Source of the DNA: a bacterium
GTDB taxonomy: Bacteria > Zhuqueibacterota > Zhuqueibacteria > Zhuqueibacterales > Zhuqueibacteraceae
Reading direction: 5' to 3'
Length of the DNA: 64,000 nucleotides
Assembly: GCA_023150945.1 (NCBI GenBank)
Contig: JAKLJX010000007.1
Location: forward strand, 62,001-126,000
The notes under the pieces are model-generated. The model did no database searches. It saw only the letters and a program-made list of their open reading frames with translations, and was not told the DNA's origin. Of the stretch, positions 54,294 through 63,651 are shown one piece after another. Position 1 is the stretch's first letter; every line of letters starts with the position of its first letter. Both the position numbers and the translations under genes were made by a program.

Positions 54294-54460
54294 ACAGGTT
54301 CAAACCTCCTTGACTTGAAACCGAATTGAAACGAAAGAAAAATGTCAGAAAACTGCGTCCCCACCGCGCCGCCGCCGGGCACAGCGCTCACAGCCGGACG
54401 GCGGCAGTGCCGGCCGGGTGAATGCCCATCCTGTTCCCTGCAGAATTGAATCGCGATCAA

Positions 54461-54826
54461 TCACCAGAGTGTTTGATCCTTGAGATAGCGGCGGGTATTC
54501 TGAGGATGGTAGTCCTTCTCGACCGGCCGGAAGATGTCGCGAAAGAAGGAACGATCGATTTCGATGCCGTCCACTTTCGGATCGCGGCCGGGGATGATGA
54601 ACAACGCCTGCGGCTTGGCAATCGTGCCCAGCACCTCGATGTTCTTCATGAAGATTCTTGCGCTGGCGGCGTCTTCATCGACCGCGGGCGTGTAGCTCGT
54701 GTCCTGCATGGCGGCCGATATGGTGGTGTCGGGCACGGCCGTTTGCTGCGCCCAAGCTCCCGCCGCCGGCCCGAGCAGCACTGCCAGCAGCGCGGCGCCA
54801 CCCAGCCTGGTAAACGTTCTCATCAT
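54461..54826 (-). CDS. Small secreted protein in the TolQR operon
   Basis: A 121-residue protein with a signal peptide (LGGAALLAVLLGPAAGAWAQQ). The mature part has DEDAASARIFMKNIEVLGTIAKPQALFIIPGRDPKVDGIEIDRSFF. No family is recognised. ATG 54826 or 54823 are equivalent. Its position between the TPR and ExbB genes suggests a periplasmic partner of the complex. Confidence 0.7.
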   Translation of the reverse strand: MMRTFTRLGGAALLAVLLGPAAGAWAQQTAVPDTTISAAMQDTSYTPAVDEDAASARIFMKNIEVLGTIAKPQALFIIPGRDPKVDGIEIDRSFFRDIFRPVEKDYHPQNTRRYLKDQTLW

Positions 54827-54896
54827 GCCACTCTTTGATTCCACGTAAAACCGGTTCCTGGCCTCCGGCATTCTGCGCCGCAGACCGGAACGCGCA

Positions 54897-57800
54897 TCAC
54901 TTCTGATTGCCTTTCGCGGCCGCGGTGGCAGCCGACTGCATCTCGGCGGGTTTGGCCGTGCCCGTTACTGGCGGCATCGATTGCGCACCGCCCTCGCCGA
55001 CGGGAGAAGCGTTGAGATGGCCGTTGGTGGCCGGCATGGCCTGTTCTTCCGCGGGCAGCTCTCGGCCCAGCTCGACGGCGAGCGTCTGCAAACGCGCGCG
55101 GCTCTGGTCGACCCATTCATTCGCGATCTCGTTCTCGCGCGCCTGGCGCAGATTGGCTTCGTAAGTCTCAAAGGCCTTCTCTTTGAATGGGCGAATCCGT
55201 TCTTCCAGCTTCTGTTCGTATTGCACCTTCAAATCACCTTCGAGCGCGGGCCGCGGCGATTCCCAAAATGCGCGCGCAAACTCCTCGAACGCCGCGCCGA
55301 TGCGATGCACCGCGGCGGTGGCCCATTCTCCCACTTGATATTTTGCCGCCGTCGTGTAGGCCGTCTGCACGTCTTTGAACAGCGTTTGTTTGCGCTGCAG
55401 GCTCTTGTCGAGCGGCGGTTCGAGATTCACCAGGCGATAAGATTCAAATTGAATCTCACCCAGCATGAATTGCGCCTGGGCGGGGAAATAAGGCTCGACC
55501 GGCCGGCCGCTGCGCTGGGCTTGCAGGAACACTTCCGCGACGCGGCCGAAGTAGTTGGCGGCCACACGGTGGTCCTGGCGCTTGAAGCAAATGTCACCGG
55601 CGCGGCAAAGCGCTTCCATCATCTGCTCGGTCTCCGTGGGATTGCTCGCCAGGAAGCGATCATACGTCTTCAGGGCGTTCTCCTGCAATCCGGCGCTTTC
55701 ATAGCAGCGCGCCGCCGCGAAGATGGCCTTGCCGGCATAGGGCGAATTGGGCCGGGCCGTAACCAGGGCCAGGTAGTTTTGCGCGGCGCGCGTCCATTTG
55801 CTGTCTTCCTCGCACAGCAGCGCGGCGCGGTACAGCGCTTCGTCAACGCGCGGCGAGGCTGGGAAGCGGAAATGGAATTTCTCATAGATCTCGACGGCTT
55901 TGACCTTGTTGCCGGCCTTGTCATATGCCGTCGCGGATTCCGCCAGCGCCAGCTCCGCAATGGTGGAATCCTGGCTGCTGGCGGCGACGTTTTCGAAAGC
56001 GATGGCCGCGATGTTGTGCTCGCCCTTGGCTTTGAAGCCGTCCGCCAGCTTGAATTTCGCCGAGCTGATCACGCGCCGGGCGCGGTCGATCTGCAGGACG
56101 GAATCGGGAAACTGCTCCACCACCTTGCGCGCCCATTTTTCGGCGAGCAGATAGTTTTGCATTTCCATCGAGCATTGCGCGTGCAGCAGATGCGCCTGCA
56201 CCACAAAGCGGGAATTCGGAATGGTGGTGATGATCTTCTCATAGACTTGCTGCGCGGCCCCGTAATTCTTCAGGTTGAACAGGGTCTCGGCATACTTCAT
56301 CAACACGTCGGGATAGCGCGGACTCGCGCTCATCAGCACGGCGAAATCATTGCACGCCGCCAGCAGTTTCGGATACACCGTGTTGGGCACGCTGAGCGTG
56401 TCCGGCCGGCCGCTGCCCAAAAAATTGGCGAGCGTGAAGGCGGTGGTGTCGGGATGATTGACCGTGGCCAACTCGTCGAAGTGGCTGATGATGCGGTTGT
56501 AGGCGGCGTCGTCTTTGAATTCCGACTTGGGATAATTCATCATCACGCGCTTGTAAGCCTCGGCGGCATTGGCAAAATCGCGCGTCTCATAAAAGCATTC
56601 GGCGAGATAGTAGCTGATCTTGGGCGCGTTCGGCGTCTCCGGGAATTTGGCGACATATTCCTGATAGCGCTGAATCGCGAGCTGATAGGCGGCGATGTCC
56701 TTGTTGGCCTGCGCGCGCGCCTGTGCTTCGGTGCCCAGGATGTAGAGATGCTGTTCCGCCAGCGCCAGCGCTTTCTCGCGCTTTTCGCCCTCGGGGTGTT
56801 TCTCCAGCCAGGCGCTGCCCGGGCCGTAATTGTTCACCAGCGTGAGGCGCGCCGCCTCCGCCTTTTCGGGCTGATCGCTGCTCAAGTAGCTTTCCACCAC
56901 TTCGTTTTGCAGCAGCGGCGCCTGGTCGTTGAACGGCCACATTTCCAGCGTGATTTCCACGGTGCGGATGGCTTCGTCATAGAAGTTGCGGGCGCGATAG
57001 GTTTCCGCCAGCTTCAGGAAGATCTCGATGCCGTAATCCTTGCCGCTGTACTTGACCAGAAACTCGCGCGCCTTCTCGGGACCGCCGTATTCGGCAAAGC
57101 TCTGCGCGATGTATTCGATCGCCTCCTGCCGCAAATCCGCCGGTGTCTTTCCCAAACCTTCGGGGTTTTTGACCTCTTTGATGTTGTTGATGTCGTCGAT
57201 CAGGTAAATGAAAGTGCTGATAGCCTTGGAATAGTCGTTGATGTTGTAGTAGGACCAGGCGAGCTTGTAGAGCGCCATGCTGAAGAAAGGATTCTGCCAC
57301 TGATTGAGCAGCTTGGAGTAGTACTGCGTGGCGGTGGCATAGTCCTTTTTCTCGAAGCAGGCCTCGCCGATGCGGAAGTTGGCCTCCAACACATAGGCGC
57401 TGTTGGGATACTCCTGAATCAGGCGCTGGAAGAAATCGCGCGCCTTGTCATTGTTGCCCTCTTCAAGATGGCAGAGCGCCAGGCGGTAAATGATCCTGTC
57501 ATTGAAGGGGGCGGTGGGATACTGGTTGAGCACCTTGTAGCCCATGGCGATGGCCTTGCCGTAGCTGACGCGCGGCAGTACCGGCTCGTTCTTGATTTCA
57601 CCGGCGTCGAAGCGTTTGAGCTCACGCTCGTAGACGGCCATTTGCTTTTGATAGTCCCAGGCCGCGCGTTTCACGTACAATTCCAGCAATTGAAACATGA
57701 CGCTCGGCGAGAAATCGTTGTCCGGATATTTGCGGAGCAGTTCTTCGGCGTTGGTGATGGCGGCGTTCAGATCACCGACGTAGATGCTGTCGCTTTTGAA

Positions 57801-58004
57801 GTAGGTGTTCCTCTTTTCCGGCAGGCTGGCGGGCGTGTTTGCCGCCGGGGCCTTGTTTTCCGGGGCGGCAGCCGCTTTCGGGGCCGGCGTCGCAGCCTGG
57901 TTTTGTGCTTGCGCGCCCCGCCCGCACAGCAGGGCGGCGGCGAGCGCAAACACGAACAACGGGGAAGTCGCGGCAGCCCCGGCTCGCTTGATGACGTGTT
58001 TCAT
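54897..58004 (-). CDS. Large TPR-repeat periplasmic protein (AglT/GltE-like)
   Basis: About 1035 residues. A signal helix (LFVFALAAALLCGRGAQAQ) and an Ala/Pro-rich linker are followed by around twenty tetratricopeptide-like repeats, for example FNDRIIYRLALCHLEEGNNDKARDFFQRLIQEYPNSAYV and FYDEAIRTVEITLEMWP. The C-terminal 100 residues are Gln/Ala/Pro-rich. TPR proteins scaffold other proteins; the resemblance to AglT/GltE is by context and repeat type, not by alignment. ATG 58004 is used although the frame continues slightly further. Confidence 0.85.
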   Translation of the reverse strand: MKHVIKRAGAAATSPLFVFALAAALLCGRGAQAQNQAATPAPKAAAAPENKAPAANTPASLPEKRNTYFKSDSIYVGDLNAAITNAEELLRKYPDNDFSPSVMFQLLELYVKRAAWDYQKQMAVYERELKRFDAGEIKNEPVLPRVSYGKAIAMGYKVLNQYPTAPFNDRIIYRLALCHLEEGNNDKARDFFQRLIQEYPNSAYVLEANFRIGEACFEKKDYATATQYYSKLLNQWQNPFFSMALYKLAWSYYNINDYSKAISTFIYLIDDINNIKEVKNPEGLGKTPADLRQEAIEYIAQSFAEYGGPEKAREFLVKYSGKDYGIEIFLKLAETYRARNFYDEAIRTVEITLEMWPFNDQAPLLQNEVVESYLSSDQPEKAEAARLTLVNNYGPGSAWLEKHPEGEKREKALALAEQHLYILGTEAQARAQANKDIAAYQLAIQRYQEYVAKFPETPNAPKISYYLAECFYETRDFANAAEAYKRVMMNYPKSEFKDDAAYNRIISHFDELATVNHPDTTAFTLANFLGSGRPDTLSVPNTVYPKLLAACNDFAVLMSASPRYPDVLMKYAETLFNLKNYGAAQQVYEKIITTIPNSRFVVQAHLLHAQCSMEMQNYLLAEKWARKVVEQFPDSVLQIDRARRVISSAKFKLADGFKAKGEHNIAAIAFENVAASSQDSTIAELALAESATAYDKAGNKVKAVEIYEKFHFRFPASPRVDEALYRAALLCEEDSKWTRAAQNYLALVTARPNSPYAGKAIFAAARCYESAGLQENALKTYDRFLASNPTETEQMMEALCRAGDICFKRQDHRVAANYFGRVAEVFLQAQRSGRPVEPYFPAQAQFMLGEIQFESYRLVNLEPPLDKSLQRKQTLFKDVQTAYTTAAKYQVGEWATAAVHRIGAAFEEFARAFWESPRPALEGDLKVQYEQKLEERIRPFKEKAFETYEANLRQARENEIANEWVDQSRARLQTLAVELGRELPAEEQAMPATNGHLNASPVGEGGAQSMPPVTGTAKPAEMQSAATAAAKGNQK

Positions 58005-58043
58005 TTTCGGCGTGACCTCATTTTGCAAGGCAAACAACCTGCA

Positions 58044-59437
58044 TCACCTCGGCATTCCCTTCAAAAACAACGCCCGCGCCTTGCCATATTCGGCATAAGC
58101 TCGCCAATGGCGCCGCGACTCCATTCGCGTAATATCCGAGCGAACTTGCTCGACTTTTTGCGACACTTCCTCGAAAATCCTGCGCTCCGCCAGCATGCTG
58201 TCCACCAGGTCATCTCGCGACTTGGCGAGATGGTCATAATGATCCTGAATGTACTTGGGCACCTGGCCGGCGCCGTCCAGCCGGATGGAATCGATCAGCT
58301 TCGACTCCAGCACCAGCAACTGCACCTTGAGCTGCTCCAGCGCCTTCTGCTGTTCGCGCAGACCCAGTTCAACCAGCGCGACCCGGTCGGCCACGTTGTT
58401 GCCCTCCGGGTACTTGCGGATGATGTAATCGTATTCCTGCACCGCGAAGTCGTAAAACTCGAGTTTCAAGTAGGACTGGCCCAGCAGGAAATGCGCCTCT
58501 TCGCCATATTCCGAGTCATCGAATTTCTTGATCAACTCATTCAGCGTGATCACCGCGCTCTGAAAGTCGTTCATCTTGATCGAAGACCAACTGCGTACCA
58601 GCAAAGCCCGCGGGTAATCCTTGTGGTTGACCGGAATGTTCCGCAGATGCGAGATCGCTTCGCGATAGTATCCCAGCTCATAGTAGATGAATCCGAGCGT
58701 CAGGTGCGCATTGACCTTGACGTCGCGCTGCTGCTCCGGACGGATGATCGGCAGGCCGACTAGCTTACGCAAGGCCGCCAGGGCGTTGTTGATGCTTTTT
58801 TTTTTAGGTGAGAAAGCCCGATCGTGTACAGGCTGAAATCGTAGAACTCGCTGCGCGAACCGACTTTGCTGAGAACGGCGATGGTGTTGTCATAGTCGTG
58901 CTCGTGAAAGTAGGCCATGCCGGCAAAATAGTGCACGCCGTCGATCACCTCGGTGTGCGGGTAATTCGCGAGGATGGCCTCGTACACCTTGACGCTCTCG
59001 GGGAAATTCTCCGCCTGATACTGAATGCGCTGCAGTCCGTGCAGCCCCTGCGCCACGTATTCGCTCTTGGGAAACTTGGTCACCAGAAAGCGGAACATTT
59101 TGTGCGAAGACTTGAACATGTCCATCGAATACAGGCATTCGCCCAAATTGGCCAGTACGCCGTCGGCCTGGCTGAACGCGGGATAGTAGTCCAGCAGGAT
59201 GATGAACTCGCGCGCCGCTTTCCAGTAAGCGCGATCATAGTAGAATTTCAATGCCTCGCGGTAGATGCGCGAGGCCACTTTTTCCATATTGCGGTCGACG
59301 GTACGGTTGCCGGCGGCCAGTTTCTCCTGTGCCGCCGCCGGCCCAGCCAGCAGGCCGGCGCCGCCGATTACCACCATTGCGACCAGCACCGACAATCGTC
59401 TCAATCCAGTCTGCCAAATCAGATGCGCGGAATTCAT
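58044..59437 (-). CDS. TPR-repeat protein, split by an A10 homopolymer frameshift
   Basis: Two frames belong to one protein of about 464 residues. The first part (59437-58760) has a signal peptide (LLAGPAAAQEK) and TPR repeats, and ends ...LSHLKKK then eleven out-of-frame residues and TAG at 58760-58762. The second part (58772-58044) continues TPR repeats and a coiled coil with no ATG start of its own. Ten T residues at 58796-58805 (A10 on the coding strand) lie at the join. A -1 shift there gives KKK-SINNALAAL-RKLVG and restores one repeat array. It overlaps the barrel gene stop (ATGA). Confidence 0.82.
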
Positions 59438-60480
59438 GGCTTCTCTTTTTTCTCAGAATCGTTGCTTTCCTGCAATGATTTTTCCATATCCTCCAAGTCT
59501 TCCCTGGCACTCTCACGTTTCAAACGGACCCGCTCCAGCTCGGGGTCGGCGCGGCGGCGGCTGCGCTTGCTGGAGAGCGCCGGGGAAGCGCCGCCTTCCC
59601 GGTTGAAAGCCATCTGATAGTTGATGCCCAGGATCACCTTCCAGTCCGCATAGTCCTTTTGGAAGACGGGATCGCTGCGCAGGGCCGCCGGCTTGTCCAG
59701 CCCCACATCCACCGCCAGATCCATGATCAAGTTCCACGGCCCCAGCACCTTCATGCCCTGCGACACGCGCGTGGAATTCTCGGCATAGCTTAACAGCTTG
59801 TGGTGGGCGAAAATCTCGCCGGTATATTCGGTGTAGAAAGTGATCGAACGAATCGGAAACTTGAGGCCCACGCCCAGCAGATACTGATCTTCATCATCGA
59901 CGAAGAAGTCGCGATCGAGCGTGTGATCATAGTAACCGAAATTCAGGTATGCCTTCAGCGGCACCAGCGGAAAGCTCTCGGTCATGTCGATGGTGAGCAG
60001 GCCTTGCAAGCCCGCGCCGACATTACCGGAGGAATAGGGCTCGAATTGCACGTTGTGATTTTTGGCCGTGGGCAGGCTGACGAAGCCGCGCAAGCCGGTG
60101 GAGAGGCCGGCGGCGGCGAAGGGCAGCGCCAGCTTCAGCCCCAGTTGCGTGTCGCCCGGCGGGCCCCAGGCGTGGCGCTGGTCGTCTTGATACGGCACCA
60201 CGTGCAGGCTGAATTCCAGGCTGTTGGTCAAGCCGAGTGTGATGCCCAGCGACAGCGTGTGATCCTTGCCGAGATTGCTGCGCTCTTTGGGCGGCTCGAG
60301 GAACGTTTGAAAGTACGAATTGAGAAAGATCTGTTTGCCGCCCAGCGGCTCGGCGGTGAAGACGCGCATCAAGCCGCGGCCGCCGTAAATGGTGGTTTGC
60401 GCCGGCGCGGAAGTCGCACCCACGAGTGCGAACACAAGGAGGAAGCCAAGAGACGTCGAACGAGTCACGAGAAGAACCAT
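59434..60480 (-). CDS. Outer-membrane beta-barrel protein
   Basis: A 348-residue protein. The signal helix (LGFLLVFALVGATSAPAQ) is followed by alternating strands typical of a barrel: HTLSLGITLGLTNSLEFSLHVVPYQ, TQLGLKLALPFAAAGLSTGLRGFVSL, DQYLLGVGLKFPIRSITFYTEYTGE and WNLIMDLAVDVGLD. The last 50 residues are charged (SKRSRRRADPELERVRLKRES). It is the first gene of the operon, as barrel genes are in some Glt clusters. The upstream frame reaches 60513, but ATG 60480 gives the signal peptide. Confidence 0.82.
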   Translation of the reverse strand: MVLLVTRSTSLGFLLVFALVGATSAPAQTTIYGGRGLMRVFTAEPLGGKQIFLNSYFQTFLEPPKERSNLGKDHTLSLGITLGLTNSLEFSLHVVPYQDDQRHAWGPPGDTQLGLKLALPFAAAGLSTGLRGFVSLPTAKNHNVQFEPYSSGNVGAGLQGLLTIDMTESFPLVPLKAYLNFGYYDHTLDRDFFVDDEDQYLLGVGLKFPIRSITFYTEYTGEIFAHHKLLSYAENSTRVSQGMKVLGPWNLIMDLAVDVGLDKPAALRSDPVFQKDYADWKVILGINYQMAFNREGGASPALSSKRSRRRADPELERVRLKRESAREDLEDMEKSLQESNDSEKKEKP

Positions 60481-61187
60481 GATGCATTTCGGGTGAACAA
60501 GCCGCGACGGCAACCCGCCGGCCAGGGCGCGCTGTCGTCGATGGTGATTTGGTGGAGCTGTCCTGCGTGTGCGCCCGGCCCGGCGCCGATACCGGCGCAG
60601 GTTTCCAGGGTCGCGCGCCGGACAGCTTTCTCATGAAGCGTTATATAGCGACAAAGGCAAATGATTGCTTAAACCTTTTATCAAATTCAGACAGCCAAGC
60701 GCGAAAGACAAATTCGTAAGTCTGCCACGGTGAGAGCAGGAGGCTGCTCAAATCGATGGAATGACCTTGACAAGTATTATGCCAGGGTGATGATGGACAA
60801 ATCCCGGCCAGGCCGTCATCATCCAGAATTTGCCAACAGTGTATATTTGTTATGACGTACACAACAGCGCTGCGCTGGCTCCGTGGCCCCAAAAGCGTGA
60901 ACGCGTGGCTCACGCTGAGACACGCCGATTGCAGGAATTCCGTTTACGTAACTCTCGAAACTTGCGACAGCCCTCGTTATTGCCAGGCGGGCCACGCAGA
61001 GAGGCGGGCGCGACAATGAATTATCCTTCTAGTGTGGGCGGGAATTCGAAGCCGGTGCACCAAAGATCATGACATGCTGATGAGAGTTGCGGTTTGCAGT
61101 GTGGCGGGAAATATGCTGCCGTTCGGGTGGTGGGACCAACGGTGCGCCTTATGAAATCAAAATCGGCGCGGCATGCACCAAAACAAG
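60481..61187. other. Intergenic, no gene seen
   Basis: About 700 bases between the operon start and the tRNA-Leu terminator. Short frames occur but have no homologous look. Promoters for the operon probably lie near 60500-60650, but no clear consensus box was found. Confidence 0.5.
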
Positions 61188-61218
61188 AATCCCCAAGAGC
61201 AAATTGCTCTCGGGGATT
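61188..61218 (-). terminator. Terminator of tRNA-Leu (minus strand)
   Basis: Stem AATCCCCGAGAGC / GCTCTTGGGGATT read on the minus strand, with one mismatch, followed by CTTGTTTT. It directly follows the tRNA. Confidence 0.8.
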
Positions 61219-61221
61219 AGC

Positions 61222-61308
61222 TGGTGCCGAAGGGGGGATTCGAACCCCCACGGGCGTACGCCCACTGCGCCCTGAACGCAGCGCGTCTACCAGTTCCACC
61301 ACTTCGGC
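61222..61308 (-). tRNA. tRNA-Leu (CAG)
   Basis: An 87-base tRNA on the minus strand with CCA encoded. Acceptor GCCGAAG / CTTCGGC, a D arm TGGTGGAACTGGTAGACGC, anticodon loop TTCAGGG giving CAG, a long variable arm (GGGCGTACGCCC) as expected for leucine, and T arm GGTTCGAATCC. Confidence 0.95.
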
Positions 61309-61327
61309 GTTTTTTTGAAGCGGGCGC

Positions 61328-61356
61328 AATGTATTAAAGCAGCCGGCGAAAGTCAA
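61328..61356 (-). promoter_or_regulatory. Promoter of tRNA-Leu
   Basis: On the minus strand: TTGACT (61356-61351), 17-base spacer, TACATT (61333-61328), 19 bases before the tRNA. The -35 box is identical to that of the tRNA-Ala promoter. Confidence 0.65.
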
Positions 61357-61381
61357 CATTTTTGTTGGTGCGCGAAGACCC

Positions 61382-61410
61382 TTGATTTTCTTGGCGGCAA
61401 ATGTTATGTT
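61382..61410 (+). promoter_or_regulatory. Promoter of smpB
   Basis: TTGATT at 61382-61387, a 17-base spacer and TATGTT at 61405-61410, about 45 bases before the smpB ATG and divergent from the tRNA promoter. Confidence 0.5.
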
Positions 61411-61453
61411 GCGGGCGTTTTGCTGTCCCTGATCGACCTGACTTGCGAGACCC

Positions 61454-61927
61454 ATGGCACAATCCGAACGAAAAATCATCGCGCAGAACCGCAAGGCGCG
61501 ACATGACTACGAGATTCTCGCCACCTATGAAGCCGGCATCGTGCTGCAAGGTACGGAAGTGAAGAGCCTGCGCGACGGTCGCGCCAATCTCAAAGACGCT
61601 TATGCTGCCGTGCGCGAAGATGAGGTCTGGCTTTACGGCGTGCACATCAGCCCATACTCGCACGGCAACATCAATAACCATGAGCCCGAGCGCGACCGCA
61701 AGCTGCTGCTGCATCGCAACGAGATTCGCCGCTTGATCGGCAAGACCAAGGAAACCGGTTTGACGCTCGTGCCGCTGCAGCTCTATTTCAAGAACGGCAA
61801 AGTCAAAGTGGAGCTGGCACTCGCCAAAGGCAAGAAACAATACGACAAACGCCAGGCCATTGCCAAACGTGATTCCGACCGCGAGTTGGCGCGCACGTTT
61901 CGCGCCAAGCGGGCAGCCGTGCCTTGA
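61454..61927 (+). CDS. smpB: SsrA-binding protein
   Basis: A 157-residue SmpB, the tmRNA partner in trans-translation that rescues stalled ribosomes. Landmarks are [57 protein letters not shown] and the basic C-terminal tail [20 protein letters not shown]. It is full length. The tmRNA gene itself is not in the window. tyrS follows. Confidence 0.95.
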   Translation: MAQSERKIIAQNRKARHDYEILATYEAGIVLQGTEVKSLRDGRANLKDAYAAVREDEVWLYGVHISPYSHGNINNHEPERDRKLLLHRNEIRRLIGKTKETGLTLVPLQLYFKNGKVKVELALAKGKKQYDKRQAIAKRDSDRELARTFRAKRAAVP

Positions 61928-61999
61928 CCCGCGGCAGGCGCTTCCAATCGCGATTTGGCTTGCAACCTCATTTTCAATCCGTCACCCATTTGGTAAACC

Positions 62000-63232
62000 A
62001 TGACCAACGCCTACGACATTCTGCTCGAGCGCGGCTTTGTGGAACAAGTTTCCGAGGAAGAACGGCTGCGCCAGCTTCTCAGCGAAACCACCATCACTTG
62101 CTACGTCGGCTATGACCCGACTGCGGCCAGCCTGCACGTCGGCAATCTGCTTTCCATCATGATGCTGGGGCATCTGCAGCGCGCCGGGCACCGGCCCATC
62201 GCATTGTTGGGCGGCGGCACTGCCATGATCGGTGATCCCAGCGGCAGGACCGAATTGCGCAAGATGCTCTCGCGCGAACAAATCGTCGACAACGGCCGCC
62301 GGATTCAACAGCAATTCAGCCGTGTGCTGGATTTCGGCGCCGGCGGCGCGCTGTTGATTGACAATGCCGACTGGCTGCTGGAGTTGAACTACGTCGAGTT
62401 TCTGCGCGAGATCGGCCGGCACTTCAGCGTCAATCGCATGCTCGCTGCCGAAGCCTACAAGATCCGTCTCGAGACCGGGCTGTCGTTCCTCGAATTCAAT
62501 TATCAACTGCTGCAGGCGTATGATTTTCTGATGCTGTATCGCCGCCACGGCTGCCGCCTGCAAATGGGCGGTAACGATCAGTGGGGCAACATTCTCGCGG
62601 GCGTGGAGTTGATCCGCCGCGTCGAGGGGCAGGAAGCCTTCGCGCTCACTGCGCCGCTGCTGACCACTGCCGGCGGCCAAAAAATGGGCAAAACCGCCGC
62701 CGGCGCAGTCTGGCTCGATCCGGAATTGATGCCGCCTTTTGATTTCTATCAATACTGGATCAACGTCGATGACCGCGACGTGGTGCGGCTGCTGCAGTTG
62801 TACACCTTCCTGCCGCTCAGCGCGATCAGCCGTTTCCGCCAAGTGCAAGGCGCGGAGTTGCGCGAGGCCAAATCCCTACTGGCCTTCGAAGTGACCAAAC
62901 TCATCCACGGCGAAGCGGCGGCGCGCAACGCCCGCGAGGCGGCGTTGGCGCTGTTTGCCGAGAGCGGGGATGGCACCGGCGCGCCGCAAGTCGTCATGAA
63001 TTCCGGCTTATTCAAAGAAGGTATCGGCATCGTCGACTTGTTTCACGCCGCCGGCTTGGCGTCTTCGAAGAGCGAGGCGCGCCGCCTCATCCAGCAGGGC
63101 GGTGCGTATGTCAATCGCCGCCGCATCGAATCGATCGCAGAGCGGGTGGGCTTGTCTGATTTTGAAGAGGGGGAGTTGCTGTTGCGCGCGGGCAAGAAGC
63201 GTTATCAGCGCGTGGTGATCGAATCGGACTGA
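62000..63232 (+). CDS. tyrS: Tyrosyl-tRNA synthetase
   Basis: A 410-residue class I synthetase. The HIGH-type motif is HVGN (46-49), the KMSKS-type motif is KMGKT (228-232), and the tyrosine site includes YDPTAASLHVGN and MGGNDQWGN. The C-terminal 70 residues form an S4 RNA-binding domain (ASSKSEARRLIQQGGAYVNRR). The ATG lacks a strong site. A terminator and a diverged repeat lie beyond its stop. Confidence 0.94.
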   Translation: MTNAYDILLERGFVEQVSEEERLRQLLSETTITCYVGYDPTAASLHVGNLLSIMMLGHLQRAGHRPIALLGGGTAMIGDPSGRTELRKMLSREQIVDNGRRIQQQFSRVLDFGAGGALLIDNADWLLELNYVEFLREIGRHFSVNRMLAAEAYKIRLETGLSFLEFNYQLLQAYDFLMLYRRHGCRLQMGGNDQWGNILAGVELIRRVEGQEAFALTAPLLTTAGGQKMGKTAAGAVWLDPELMPPFDFYQYWINVDDRDVVRLLQLYTFLPLSAISRFRQVQGAELREAKSLLAFEVTKLIHGEAAARNAREAALALFAESGDGTGAPQVVMNSGLFKEGIGIVDLFHAAGLASSKSEARRLIQQGGAYVNRRRIESIAERVGLSDFEEGELLLRAGKKRYQRVVIESD

Positions 63233-63389
63233 GGCGCGCGAGGTGGGCCGGCAAGCGATGTCCGCCGGCGCTGCCTTGCGGGAGGAAGCCTGCGGAGAAT
63301 CAGGCCCCGGGGCAGGAATTTTCAAGATGTTGCAGCATAAGATTTTGAACAGCCGAGCGACTGTGCGAACTCGCCGACTTTTGAGAAAG

Positions 63390-63478
63390 TGTTTTTGCAC
63401 CGGCCTGGCCGTTGCATCAAAATCCTCAGAGTCTCACGGCACTCCCAGCCTTCGCCACTTCGGCTCAGCCGGGGTTGA
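63390..63478 (-). repeat. Diverged inverted copy of family B repeat
   Basis: Read on the minus strand this matches the family B unit at 11699-11840: CGGCTGAGCCGA palindrome part, ACTCTGAGGATTTTGA exactly, then GCAACGGCC-GGCCG. A GGACTGACAG end motif lies at 63488-63497. The palindromes have drifted, so it is an old copy about 51 kb from the others. Confidence 0.65.
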
Positions 63479-63559
63479 AGCCATCGCGGACTGACAGCAA
63501 CCGACTCCTACAAACCCGAGCAAGCGCGCGTCCGCATTACCTCTGCCAGTTTGATTTCG

Positions 63560-63591
63560 AGCGGCGGGCCCAAGGCACCGCCGCTTTTTTT
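63560..63591 (+). terminator. Intrinsic terminator
   Basis: Eight-base stem AGCGGCGG / CCGCCGCT with a ten-base loop and six T residues, on the plus strand 330 bases after tyrS. It may end read-through from tyrS before the convergent PAP2 gene. Confidence 0.75.
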
Positions 63592-63651
63592 GCTGCCGCT
63601 CGTTGGCGGGCTTGCCGTGCGCAGCAAACTGGCGCCGCAGGGAATCACCTT

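Noticed and set aside
54981-58763. A 1260-codon open frame on the plus strand
   Set aside because: It lies antisense to the TPR genes and the small-protein gene, has no domain, and has the biased composition expected of a mirror frame in GC-rich coding DNA. The minus-strand proteins have signal peptides and TPR repeats.
60641-60913. Possible 90-residue gene on the minus strand
   Set aside because: No ribosome site, no family, and composition unlike neighbouring genes; left as intergenic.
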